From: Isoetes taiwanensis
Lineage: Eukaryota; Streptophyta; Lycopodiopsida; Isoetales; Isoetaceae
Assembly: GCA_021234155.1 (NCBI GenBank)
Contig: JAJEKV010000168.1
Coordinates: 553,352 to 617,351 of the forward strand
DNA: 64,000 nt
Direction: 5' to 3'
Shown here: positions 22,893-34,955 of the stretch, piece after piece
Layout: every line of letters starts with the position of its first letter
Position numbering within the stretch: the stretch's first letter is position 1
Made by a program: the position numbers and the translations under genes
The notes under the pieces: model-generated
Told to the model about the DNA's origin: nothing
Seen by the model: the letters and a program-made list of their open reading frames with translations, nothing else
Databases searched by the model: none

Positions 22893-25043
22893 ATGAGCTA
22901 TGTGACTATTGAAGGCACACTATCTTTCTGCCATGGACGCGACATAACAAACAAGTCCCCTGCTGTAAAATGCTTGCCTCTTCATCTGCTGCGACCGAAT
23001 ACAAGGTCATTACTAGATCGTTACTTTTTGCGGCCTCTTGATCAGGTATTTGATACATATGAACAATGCACATTGACAACATATAGTCCGACATTAGCAT
23101 CTGAACTTGTATCTTACATGGAACAAGGACAGAAAGGTTTTACAAAAAACATTGTGAGGAAAAGGTCAAGACAGCCATTGGTATGTAGAATATTTTTGCT
23201 TCTACCCAGGGTTGGCGAGGAATTCTACCTGCGGCGAATTTTGTTGCATCGTCCTGCAAGGTCTTGGGACGAGCTAAAGATAGTCAATGGTCACTATGAG
23301 ACATATCAACAGGCTGTAGAAGCTGAGGGTTTGATCGCGACACATAATGAAGCAACACTAGTTATGGAGGAGGCAGTTTCCTTATTATTGAGTTTCAGAC
23401 AGCTATGTTTTCTTTTTGCTATGTTATTGCTCGACTAAGGACCAGCGATGGAGCTATAGACTAGGTTCCAAGCACCGACGAGCACCGACCTACTAGACGA
23501 ATATCCAAATGATGAGTCGATTGCCTTCAATGAGTCCCTCCATTTAATCAACAACATTCTAACACAACATAGTACCAACATCATGGCATTTGGCCTCCAA
23601 CTCCAACCTCGTGTTGGGAGAGATGTCATGCATGAGCTACGGAAATTTTCTGACCACGAAGCGTATTTAAATACTGCCGCAGGAATGTCGAGCAGGATGA
23701 AAAACGATCAGCAAACAATACACGATTTCATTCCTGTGTGGTTAGGATTGCCACAAAGCAACCAACCAATATCACCAACCAATATCATAGATGGAAAAGC
23801 AGGTAGACAAAAATTATTTCTCTTGAATTGCATATGCCTGTCTATACGAGGCAACCGAGATATAGTGCTTCCATGTGGTACAACGGCATTAGCTGCCCAC
23901 CAATACCCAGGTGGACTAACAACCCACTCGCTTTTCCAGATACCCCTTGAGGAAAACAATGCAAGGCTCCACTCGATGATAGATCGTGAATTAGGAGCAG
24001 CAGATCTATTGATTGTGGCTAGGGTTATCATTTGGGATGAGTTCCCCATGGCTAACAAAGCTATCATAGAAAGCGTCGATCACTTACTGCAACGACTGTG
24101 TAGAAATAATCTCGCGTTTGGAGTCAAACACTTCATTGCTTCTGGAGACTTCAGGCAGATTGCGTCCATCGTCAAGGGGCGAGGAAGAGTTGCAACATAT
24201 AGTGCATCCATAAAATCATCAATGCTATGGAAGAGTTTACGTGTCTTAAAATTGGAAGAACCTATCAGAAATGCAGATGATCCTGAACTACGGCAATTTT
24301 TTGACCGCATAGGAGAGGACTGGGAGCAATCCACAGTCTTGCTGGACATCTTCAACACAACTACGATCGTAGCAGATACGATTGAATTCATGTATTCCTC
24401 CAACATCCTTCAAGACCCAACAACATGCAAGAAACGTGACTTCCTCTCGCCAATCAATAAGAGCATTGATAACTTCAACTATTGCATCCTGGATAGAGTT
24501 TCTGGTTATGAAAAATCGTATTACAACCATGATCATGTATCCGAACAACATGAAATCATACACGATCCCGCATATGCAACGTTACACATTCTGGAATACC
24601 CAATCACGAGCTCAAGCTTAAGGTGGGTGGTATATGTCATATTATAAAATGACTAGACATGGAAAAGGGCCTTGTGAATAATGCAAGGAAAGTTTGTAAT
24701 GGTGAAGGTACTAGACGAAGCACGGACAATGAATCTCTAGAGCTGATTTCTTCTACCAACTAGATAATCGACCTTGAACCATACATAGAAGGCAATTGCC
24801 CCTTCGATTATCTTACTCGACCACTTTCAATAGTTGTCAGGGGCTGAAGTTAGATCGTGTCATCATCGATCTCCCGTGCAAGTGTTTGCACATGGCCGAC
24901 TATACCGGCGTTCACTTTCGCCGCGGTGCTCATCCTCCTTCGCCCGGAGAACGGGTGGCGCGCACCAAGAATATCGTCTAGAGAGCTACTCTTATGATGA
25001 GGTACTATTTCTTAATCCATCCTTTGATCATGCAAGTCAATAA
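22893..25043 (+). pseudogene. Helitron PIF1-type helicase, decayed
   Basis: Three frames in order. 22893-23438 has the Helitron pre-helicase block (GEEFYLRRILLHRP, ELKIVNGHYETYQQAVEAEG). 23583-24647 (354 codons) is the helicase core: a ruined Walker A (DGKAGRQK, residues 70-77, where DGxAGTGK is expected), Walker B WDEFPM (151-156), GDFRQI (188-193) and LEEPIRNADDPELRQF. 24796-25043 has the C-terminal block LRLSYSTTFNSCQG...LDRV and FAHGRLY split over two frames. In active Helitrons this domain is fused to a HUH Rep nuclease and drives rolling-circle transposition. No Rep motif is seen upstream. The missing GKT, the shifts near 23440-23580 and 24650-24800 and the lost Rep make it dead. No 3' hairpin-CTRR was found below 26 kb. 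Confidence 0.85.
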
Positions 25044-25422
25044 CTCTAAAGAAAAATATGCACACCGATCTGGACTTCCAGTAAGGTACGTCTTAACCTT
25101 CTACATGTACCATCTTACAATCCTGGGTGATGGATGCCACATTGTTCAATTATCGTTAGGCATATTAAGAATATAGTCTTCCTTTGTGCAATTGATCAGC
25201 GGACATAAAGAATATCATGCACGGAGTAGACTTGATCAAGGTATGCCCTAACCTTTCACATGTACCAACTTCCAAGCCGGATAATAGGTGAATTGCAACT
25301 GTTTGATTACCATGAGATGTCATTGACCCACTTCCATTAATTTAAAAGAAAATAAAAAAGCAGAGGGAATGGATAGAGGGAGGAGATTTGTAAAAGGCAT
25401 TCATTCTACGTTAGATCTAGTG

Positions 25423-25720
25423 GTTGGGGCCATTGGTTATAGGCAACCCCACCCGGACTCAAAACCCACTGACTATCATTGGATGATGCAAAAACAAAGG
25501 GTGGACAAAAAAAAAACCCACCGCGGTAATGGTCAGGACATTGGTCATGGACGACCCCCACCCAGGCTTAAAACCCACTGACACACACCGGGTGGTGCAG
25601 AATAAAGAATGGACAAGAAATCCCACTGCGGTTGTGGTCTAGTGGTCAGGCCATTGGTAATGGGTGGCCCTCATTCAAGCTCAGAACCCACTGGCTCCCA
25701 CTGAGTGGTAAAAAAGAAAA
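25423..25720 (+). repeat. Three tandem SINE-like units with tRNA-type box A
   Basis: CATTGGT recurs at 25431, 25539 and 25652, each after a CTAGTGGT/GGTCAGG-type block and followed about 30 bases later by an AAAACCCACTG or AGAACCCACTG block. TGGTCTAGTGGTCAGG in unit 3 resembles a tRNA box A, and ATTCAAGCTC is a weak box B. Unit spacing is 108 and 113 bp, with A-rich linkers. It is not an intact tRNA: no acceptor stem pairs. 25044-25422 shows no gene. Confidence 0.5.
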
Positions 25721-26853
25721 AACAGAAAAAAGAGAGAGGTAAAAGAATAGAATAGAATGAAGTGGGCGAAATGGGAATCTCATGGTACTTGAAATAACAC
25801 CCACCTATCATGCAGTGCAGAGACCATATATATACGATGTGTAGGTCCAAGTTCTACATGTTCTTGAATTATATATCATATGCGCCGCGATAAGTTTCTT
25901 GTAGTCAGTAAATTATTATGAATCTTGATATCAGTAGCTAGCACAAGTCTATATGTAAATATTAAACTAGTGTAAAACTATGCTGTTTAAGCAAGCATAT
26001 TTTGGTCTAGTAATGGCAAATGGAAACATCTAGTTCTACTCTTTTGACCTCTTAGTTCTGGAACCTTAGTGCCAACTTGCTTGATTGTCCAGCAATTCAT
26101 TACTTTTACTGATGGTGCTCCTAATTCTTATTTTGAACCTTCTTTTGGCTGTAACATCTCACTAAATCTCATGAAAAACATGGATTGTTAGCAAATCATG
26201 CATTCAAGATATACTCAAAACTACTTTTGAAGTCAATTACAAAGTTACTATCATTATGATTGTAGTTCTTAGCAAAAATAAATTATTTTTTACACCTTGG
26301 ACATCTTATTTCTAGTTCCCATTTATCATAGAAGTCTTTCAGTATTTCGTTGCCCGCAGTCCTTGCTGATTTTGACACGACTAGTTTCATTGCCCACAGT
26401 CCTTGTTGATTTTGACACGAGCTAGTTGCCTTGTACAGAGATATCAAGATCATTTTTGAGGATGATTGGTGTTTGGAAGAAGATACTTTTAAAGACTTCT
26501 TGGCACTTGATAGGCTTAAAATGAATTCTATACGTACAAAGTGGGACCTTACTCCTAAACAATTTCTTGTGTTATGGTGCAATTAGGAGAAGTCAACCCA
26601 TGCCATTTCTGGTTCTGTTCAATGCAAATCCATATATAATTGCATGGAATACTTTGCTACTTCAATAGTTTCACGTCAACTTCACCGCATTCACACTAAT
26701 TCTATAATTTCACTATGTTTTAGAGGGCAACCCTCTGTTGTGCCAGAGACTTGTTTGTTTATAATTGTGATGAAGGAAGGAGTAACTCTGCTAAAAGTTG
26801 ATGAAATGAATCAAGATTAAGATGTACAATTCTCCTATTTTGTTTGTTTTCAA
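25721..26853 (+). other. AT-rich stretch with a small ORF and a 40-bp duplication
   Basis: A 40-bp direct repeat (26351-26390, 26391-26430) carries AGTCCTTG.TGATTTTGACACGA. Right after it, an open frame 26431-26585 on plus reads IIFEDDWCLEEDTFKDFLAL and ends at TAG. It is acidic, has no start codon and matches nothing I know; it could be an exon or transposon debris. The rest is featureless. Confidence 0.3.
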
Positions 26854-29161
26854 TTACAAATTACAACCCTTCACATCTCTCCATTTCGGATAAAGCAGGC
26901 CTACATGATAATGAGTATATGCTCCTGCAACAATTAGAACATGGAAGAGTTGATGACTATGACCAGCAATATCAAATCTACCTGGTTTCCACCTCTCTGG
27001 TATTCTAGTTGCATATAACAACGTCCCAAGGCCGTAAAATAGACCCTTTGCAATTTCATAAATAGTAGTTGTAATCACCACAGGCTCATCCCCATGCGAC
27101 CAATTTATGCAACACAGGGCGACACCACTGACCGCCCATTCCAAAAATAATGCTGCTCTGAAAGTCCGATACTTAGATGATTGAAAAATGGGAGCAAAAA
27201 AACAAGGATAGCTGCAAGCCCCATAACAGTTATTGTTATCAGGTACAGATTTCTCCAAGCTGGGCTGCACATAAAAGAATAGTAGACGGAGGATAGAAGG
27301 ATGCAGATATTAAACCAGCAATTCCTGCATAATCAAGGCGTAACATCATAGAAGACATAAGCCTCTGAATGACATGATAGTAGATGGCATGGCGTGCTTG
27401 AAAAGAAGGCAGAACATAGCCCCTCCTAAGAAGATAAAAATGGCCACCGAGTAATTGGTCTCCCAAATACCTCAACCATACTTGCAACATCATCCTTTAT
27501 TGTTTGCTGGCAAAGGAAAGAGCACATGCATTAGATTAGTCCCCATTAAAATAAATGATCAAAGTAAGCATACCATGAATGAATAATGTCAGCACCACTA
27601 GTTCTACAAATATTAAAAACAGAAAAAAGTGACCTCATATATATTTGAATTACAAAATGTAGAGGCCTCTTTTTGCAAAAGACTTATAACCAGAATAGAT
27701 AAAATGAATGAATAAACAGATTTCCATGGCTAAAACCAACAAATTCCCATATCCAAACAAAATACCTTGATGCTAGACATATAAATATACAAGGTTCTGT
27801 GCAGCTAGCCTTTAAAACTGGGGGAATATCCATTTGTCAACAAGATGACTAGATTATTGCCGCTCTCCATTTCCACGTAACTAATGATCTTATAGCAATC
27901 CCCGATGAGATTGTAAACTTACATCATATCACGCATACGTTTCTATATCACATGTACATTTAAGGAATAGGAAAACATCAGATGGTAACAAAAACACTTA
28001 CCAAGATGCATTGTTCTGTCCGGTTAGATGTCAATGCTTCTGGAAGGCAGTTGGAAACCATCTCCAACAGATGCCAATGTGGCAGTGATGGCAATGAAGG
28101 TAAAGATGGAAGTGAAGTGATTAATCCTGACTGTAACCTATGTAAATTTGGTAAACTTGGCAAGCTAGGAAGCTCAACCACTTTAGGAATCATTGCCGCT
28201 GTGTAGATTGTGAGAAACAAAAAGAGAAAAAAGCCAATTAAATGCCTGGAAAATAAAACAAAGAATTTAGCCAGGAACCTCCCAAAAGCAATTATAGACT
28301 TGAACAAATGGCATTAAACTGCATAAATATACCTTAATAGTGAATGGCTCATCTTCATCCTTTATGTTTGCACTACCTTTCTAAAGCATGTGACGGATCC
28401 TAAACATGCATAATGTGAATGATTGTGGCCTAACAAACTAAAGAGTTCAAGCAAGAAATAATTGAATTTCCTACAAGTGTCGTTGATGTTGCCACAAGGA
28501 ATACAGGCTATATGTGTTTAGAGTGGTTTTACACACACGCCTTACTGGTCGCTTATAACCGTTAGTAGGAATCATGCATCAGAATTTTAAACTAGTAGGA
28601 GGTAATTTTTTTCTCTCCTTAAACGGACTATGAAGTTTAATTACAGTATTATCATAGACTCTATTTTTGCCTCGTGGGGACCAATTCAAAGCCGCCCAAT
28701 AACCAGTGATGTGAAAGTAAACGAACTCGACAACAGAAAAAAAAAAACAAAGATAATGATAAGATGTTTCCTAGAGACAGATATGCCAGTCGACTTAAAA
28801 TCCTTAACTGCTTTTAAACTCTAATCTGTATTCCACACCACACCGCAGATAAATGAGGTGCCGAATTGAAAGAAAGAAAAACCATTTCAGGGCAGGATCA
28901 AACGGGGAATTCTGCAAAGTTTCGACAGAAAGACACAAATAGGATTACTCACGTCCATATATTAAGCGTTTCGTTGTGGATAGAGAAGATGCTGAGCAAG
29001 GTTTGTTTGAGGGGCCAATCCGCTCTATAGTGGCGCAATATATACTCATTATCTCTGAGGTAATACGGCAAAGAATGAAAATCCACCAACTGATGCTTGT
29101 GTTTAACCTTCTTCCATAGCCTAGTTCCAGCCCCTTCACTTTCCTCCGGCGACGCTGCCAT
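26854..29161 (-). CDS. HHP: Heptahelical transmembrane protein (HHP; adiponectin-receptor-like, PAQR family)
   Basis: Three exons with GT-AG borders: 28953-29161 (start MAASPEESEG), 28002-28245 and about 26854-27506. Exon 1 ends in SIHNETLNIWT and exon 2 opens HLIGFFLFLFLTIY, together the conserved entry to the first membrane helix of PAQR proteins. Exon 3 ends with YATRIPERWKPGRFDIAG and GHSHQLFHVLIVAGAYTHY, the last helices with the metal-ligand His residues, and stops at KGCNL. Total about 370 codons, close to plant HHPs. Plant HHPs are membrane proteins linked to hormone and sugar responses; the family fold is a seven-helix zinc-dependent hydrolase-like bundle. Exon 3 needs at least three frame changes between about 27190 and 27450. 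It is therefore a young pseudogene or carries consensus errors. Confidence 0.85.
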
Positions 29162-29299
29162 CGTTCTGTAAGACTGTAACAAAAAGGGCTCTGTTGGATC
29201 TTAAATTTTGTAACTTTAGGCGCCTACGCGGCCTAAGCAGATACGGACACGTGGTAAGACAATGTTTTAAGATTAACTCTAACTCCTTTCCTTTATCCG

Positions 29300-29309
29300 A
29301 TGGCCCATG

Positions 29310-29343
<34 letters not shown>

Positions 29344-30491
29344 AAGGTAAGAAAAATTTTATTAAAGATAGGAAGAATTACATCATAGGTCTCACATAGA
29401 CCAGAAAGAATTTAAGCACAAAGATCTCATGTAGATCAGATTTCATATCCATAATTCCTGTACTAATCTGTCTTTCTCAACATCTTCTTCTATCTAAACA
29501 GTACTACATGATTAAAACCAATCTTCTGTTTAGATAAAATACTCTGAGGAGCTTAGCACAAGCTTTCGAAGCTACTTGATAAGTCGTGAATGCTCCAAAA
29601 AAAACCTCTTGCAAAGCGAAAATGAAGAAAAAGTGAAGAGTAATCGACCAATTCTCCCTTGCTTTGCTTTCGGAAGCCCAATGCTTCAAACTATGATCGA
29701 TTCAGCAATTTTTTTCTGAGAATCACTGAAATTAAAGGAGATCTTTGCATTGTCGGGATGTGCCGGTCGACCTACACGTAAAAGCTAGACACCGCGACCC
29801 GACACAAAACCTCCCCTAAATTTTGGTTCATGATATACGAATCGATATGGGCGTCTTCACGGACACGATTATCTCCCTAGCTCGGCAATCTCGAGAAAAA
29901 TTAAGCATTACGTTCCTAAAAGCGTGAAATCGAAATCAAAAATTTACCACGACTCCTTCACGAACAACATTCTTAGATCTTTCCACTAGAAAGAAAGAGC
30001 AAGAGGAAAGGGGAAAAAGCCGGCGTGAGAAGATCCACCATAGATTAAGCGCGAAATATATTTACATGAAAACTGCTCTCTTCCGCGTTTACGCTAAAAT
30101 CGCTACCTTATAGAACGTATGCCTTTTGGATCTTGATAAACAAGAAAATTGTAAATTCGAGAAAACTTACATGATCTTGCTCATCCATTAACAAATCGGG
30201 CCCGCGTTAGTGGCATCGAACAAAAACATTAGGACCGCCTTGAAGGCGGTGTCGAGGCAAGCACTCCGGAACATTCTTTAAAGAAAGAAAGATCCACACA
30301 GCGATGGCAAAACCCGCTAGTATCGGTTCAATCTACGATCGCAAAGTCTTGGGCGCGATCTTGCGAAATCGGGGAAGAGGAGGCGTCGTCCTCTCCCTTG
30401 CCGCCCTAACCCCTTGAGGCCAGGACGGCGCCCCAGCGCCAAGAACCATTTTCCTTAATGAGAGTTTTTATAAGCCATGGCCCATGCTTTT
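29300..30491 (-). mobile_element. Short L1-derived retroposon with poly(A) and 15-bp target duplication
   Basis: ATGGCCCATGCTTTT occurs at 29300-29314 and 30477-30491. Inside, a 32-base T run (29311-29342) is the poly(A) tail of a minus-strand insertion of about 1.16 kb. At its 5' end a short ORF (30333-30449) begins MVLGAGAPSW and is followed in another frame by PILAGFAIAVWIF, as at the start of plant L1 ORF1. The 3' part (minus frame 29504-29689) resembles an L1 3' end. The RT region is missing. It is an internally deleted LINE mobilised in trans, lying within 150 bp of the HHP start. Confidence 0.75.
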
Positions 30492-32100
30492 CGCCAAAAA
30501 GCTAAAGGCGTTGTACTCTAGCGATGGCTCTGGCGATGTTATACCTTTTGTTAAAATTCTTGAGGTAAGCTCAAAAGTTCTTACAAAGCGATTGAGTTCT
30601 TTGCTAAAATCAACGTTGCCTCAGTTGCTAGAAAGATTAACAAGGTGCTGCGCACGGAGGGTTGCCCTCCGTGGCCTGAGGGTGAGGTGGCTTAAATCAT
30701 ACTTCATCACAATCAATCAGAATTGCTAATTTAAGACAATCCAATATTTGATACCATGACATTATGAAGATTGGCCTGAAGAAATCTCTGATCCTCGTCA
30801 AGTTATAACATACATGTTAGATGGACATTGGAAAAATAAAAAACGTAGTCTGTGAGTCCCATCTTCCAAAAATTATATGGACTTTGTTATCTTGTATGTT
30901 ATATCTTGAGTGACCATATTTATTTCTATAATAACATTCTGTTAATGAACACTTAATTTCAAGAGGTTTTATCTTGTGTAGAGATGATTAAACCCAAGCT
31001 AGAAACCCCAAGTCCCAACGGCCCCAGCTGTATACTCGATCAAGCTTGTTATTCCAAATATTTGGTTTGCAAATTAGCGCAATCAAGATCTTTGCTTGAA
31101 GGAAAATTATGTCCATGATAGAACAAGAGAAAACATTCATTCACTGTCCCAATGCATCATCTTCAATGCTTTGATTGAGTTCGAGAACATTGCTGCAGGG
31201 CTCTTTGATTTATATTCGATCTAGTTGTTCCTAAGCATATTTCTTAAGAAATGGTTCTTGGAATGCTAGATTTCTGCCTTGAAATGTAATAATGTGTCTC
31301 CAGATCCTTCAAGGATGTTGCTAACTGTTCACCAACTGACATCAGAGCATTTGAATAATTTTAAAAGATACACAATACATTGTATTTTGACCAAGGGCAT
31401 CTCAAGAAATTATCAAAACTCGGGGGTATGTGGTAAAAAAATTTGTTAAAACATAAGGTGTAGTTATTCCCTAATACCCATAAGCCAAAGCAAACTGAAA
31501 AGTATGTTTGAGTTTTCTCTATTTTTCAAACATATAAGGGTGATCGCCTTTACTCAAAGGAACTACCTCACGACAAGCTATAAAGAATCATTCAACATTA
31601 GGACAAAGGGCCAAGTATAGTGAATTCGTCTGAGGGGCTAAATTGGTGCATTTTGTCATATCGGTACAAAGCGCTCGTTTTCCCAAATATAGTCATTCTT
31701 GCTTGAGGCGCATTTTGCCAAATATAGCATTCTTTGTGATTTTTACGGACCCGGCATAATATGTAGCGAGAGATTGAGCATTATTTGGCAACCTTCAATC
31801 ATCCTAAAATCCGAGGAAGCCAATTTAACAATTTAGATGAGGTATTTAAGATTCTTAAAAGCGGAATCTTTTGCAATAGGATGACATAAAAGTCCACAAT
31901 TTAAGCGTCACATGCATCTTGCACGATTATTATCACATAATATAATCAAATTCACCTTTATTTAAGTTATCGAGCGTGAGCGTAATAGAAACATTTTGAC
32001 AAACTCAAGTTATTTTATACGTCTAAGAACATTGAAATTACCAAAAGTCATACACATTTACACTGAGTTCACGATATATCCAAGAAAAATTATATGTTAA
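30492..32100. other. No supported gene
   Basis: A plus frame at 30484-30729 (KILEVSSKVLTKRLSSLL) runs out of the target duplication and is unrecognised. The remainder is AT-rich with no motif I can support. Confidence 0.3.
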
Positions 32101-32226
32101 TCCCATCGATCCGAGCCATCGGATCGCCATTCTGGGAAGGGACGAGCGCCTATATTAGGCCATCTCCGTCTTTGGCCCAGTTATCGGCGTCTTCTCACAG
32201 CAGCTCTTCTTCTCCTCTCGTGGCTT
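32101..32226 (+). repeat. Promoter-like repeat block, copy 1
   Basis: Shares GAGCCATCGGATCGCCATT, CCATCTCCGTCTTTGGCCC and CTCTTCTTCTCCTCTCG with 41170-41285 in the same order and orientation. TATATTA precedes the CCATCTCCGTC block here and CATATAA in copy 2. That suggests a TATA box and start region of a repeated transcription unit. Confidence 0.6.
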
Positions 32227-33670
32227 CAATGGCCTTTTCGGCCAACCCAGTTCTTCACCGGCTTCTCTCACGATCCACTGTCTCCACCTCCTGCATAGCG
32301 GCATCTTCTGGCGAGTTTGATGGTCCTTCTTTGGAAGGTGCGGCTTCCCTTGCTTTCATGCTTAGCTTTATTCTTACAGATTTTTTGTTCTATCATTTTC
32401 TCTTCGTGCTCGCATGGTTTCTCTTTGTTTCTGTTGCATGTTGAGTTTTTTGGTGCACAGGCTATTCGGTGGTTACAAGACGGTTGTGGTTGACGTGTAA
32501 TTATGGTTTCAAGTTCTAGGTTGGATGTTTTGCATTCTTGTTACAGTCTGTTGGGTTCATTTTCACGGGTATTGGTTGCTCTGTTGAATGGTTGGATCGC
32601 TTTCTTGGTGGAGTGCTTTAGTATTCTTGAGCTGTTCGTGAGCTATTGGCGGAGCTTATCCACGGGGCTAGTTAAATTTGATTTAGTGTAGCTAGTTTTG
32701 TGAAGATTGCTAGATTTGTGTTGGGTGATCTGTGGGATGTGGGAGTGCATGGTCGATTCCATAGCCGGTTTGTTGTTGCCGAATTCCACGACCAATTTTC
32801 CTTGAATTGAATTCGAAATCGAAGCGAAGCTTAGCCGCCACAAAAATCTAATTTTTCGACATTTGTTGTGCCGGATTGCGTAGACATGATCAGGATTGCT
32901 GCATATTCATTAGCATACCCAGAGCATCTGTTGAGTTTGCTGCATGCCCTTTTTTCCCCTCATTGGGTTGATTCGGGCTTCTTGTTTTCATTTTTCGGAT
33001 TCGCCTTTCTCATCGTCTCTGGTTGGGTTTCGCCCTCTCATAATCCAATTGCTGCTTGGGCTTGTCTGTGGATCCCGGTTCCATTCCTGCTGGCTTAGTT
33101 CTCATCCCTTAGATTTCTGCTCCATACCCTGCCTTCTGCCTACTGGGTTTCTTGTGCCATTCGTCTCTTCCCTCTGTGCATTACTGGTTCCTCTTTAAGT
33201 TTTTCACCTTACTCCCTTTTCCACGGCGTTTGCTTTTGGCCTCTGACTTCTTTTCATTATACCTTTTGGTTTTTTCGCGGTTTCCGATCTGCGTTCCCTT
33301 GCCCCTTTTGTTCCGCTACGATTTTCCCTGTTGGATTTTTTCCTCCCTTTTCACCACCTCCAGAGATTGCTACGACGACGCACCATCTTTACACATCCGA
33401 TTTGGGAGCCTTGGATCCCTATGCTCGCAATGCCTTGCAACTTGAACATGCAGACATTGACTGGCCTGAAGAGTTTTTCGGGGCGCTTCACCTTTATGCG
33501 GCTTTTTCTCCTGCTGCTCGTCGGGTGTTCCGCTCATAGACTTGTCGATCCGGCTCGTGCTCGTTTCTTCGGGGACATCATTCTACAATGGGGTTTTCGT
33601 CCTTACGCCCCATTCAGTTGCATGAGTTTTTTTGCTCATCTTGACTGAATATCCTCTGCAATTTCTTCCC
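32227..33670 (+). other. Decayed coding-like stretch downstream of promoter-like block
   Basis: Short Ser/Phe/Leu-rich plus frames (32094-32444, 32868-33098, 32944-33198, 33331-33648). One internal frame near 33390-33535 reads LDPYARNALQLEHADIDWP and ALHLYAAFSPAARRVFRS, which looks protein-like and could be a gag or capsid fragment, but I cannot place it. It probably belongs to the repeat family spread over 32-42 kb. Confidence 0.3.
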
Positions 33671-33906
33671 ACTTATCTGGCCATTCCTTGGGGTTGATGG
33701 CATGATTGTCCCGGACCTTTGGGCAGTGTGTTTTTGTTTTGGGCTTTGGCATTGTCTAGGTGTTGACGCCATCTATTGAATAATCTGGAATTAGACCATG
33801 TTTTGCTTTTCACGTTTATGTCTTTTCTTGTTTTTAGATCATAAACGCCAAAATATTGTGGGTTTCTTGCCAATTCCTATATGTGCTTAATTTTACAAGA
33901 AATTTA

Positions 33907-33930
33907 TCGCGGCGGCCAAGGCCGCCGCGA
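33907..33930. repeat. Perfect 11-bp hairpin, 2-bp loop
   Basis: TCGCGGCGGCC, AA, GGCCGCCGCGA. It is followed by ACATTTCTCTTG, the layout of a Helitron 3' end except that the CTRR is not met (CTTG). GAACATTTCTC with AGAGACCT recurs about 65 bp downstream. Confidence 0.8.
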
Positions 33931-34955
33931 ACATTTCTCTTGAAGGGAAAATAAGAAGAGACCTTATGGAAAAGAAATTCGATGCGACCACCACAGTGAA
34001 CATTTCTCAAGAAGGAATTAAGAGACCTGGTGTCAACTGTAATAGATCCTAAACATTATTTTATTAAATTTGAATGTCGAATTTGTTAAATTCCTTCAAT
34101 TTTCTACATTTAAATCTAGACTTACGTCAAGTTGCCTCGACATTGCATCATATCCCGTTCTCAAAATTATTACGGAATTGCTCATTATTCCCAAGGTCTT
34201 TCAAGAACTCAAGAGCTTTTAAAAGGTCAAACGTGAGAGCATGAAAGGTAATGCATAATGCTTACAAATTGGCATAATTATACATTTTATAGCACACTTG
34301 ATTCGATTGTAAAAGTCATGGCGAGGGCAAAGTCTTTGGTAAGCCTTGCTATTTTTTATGTCCATTGCATTGGTATCGCATGGAATAATTGGAAATAATT
34401 CCTATGGCATCATAGTGTGTGCACACATTAAATCTATCTTGTAGGTGACATTTTATATTTTACACACATTGTTCTTGTTTCACACACATTGGTGGGCATT
34501 TTTTCCAATTTTAAATAGATGGCGTGTGTTGCCACATTATCATAGCCAAATTAAATAGGTTTTATTTCAAATTTCCATCGACTTGCCACCTCATTTGAGC
34601 ATTAAGGCCTATCACATTCACAACCTTGCATTTGAAATCATCACTGACATAAACTATAATTCCTCAACTATAACACATACCTCAATCATCTTGTAACTTT
34701 TTTTAGTATAAAACTTGCACGTTAAGTTTACTCGTCTCCAATCTTACTTCTTGTTCTCATAACCAAGAGAAGCAAATAGAAATTGAGCATCACAAGTTGA
34801 TAACATTTCATAGACCAGTTTTATATGCACCAAGCAAGGCCATCCAAGAAGAGGCAAAAGGCTTATTATTTACTAAATGCTATTATTTACTAAATCCTCC
34901 ACCTCAAAAATTCTTCCAAATCGCTTGGCGGGTCAACAAAAGATCCATAGCGTTC
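33931..34955. other. No supported gene
   Basis: AT-rich DNA. ACACACATT recurs around 34425-34490. No frame or motif worth calling. Confidence 0.3.

Noticed and set aside
25640-25700. A tRNA gene at the CTAGTGGTCAGG block
   Set aside because: No acceptor or anticodon stem pairs. Only box A is tRNA-like, so it is a SINE-like unit at best.
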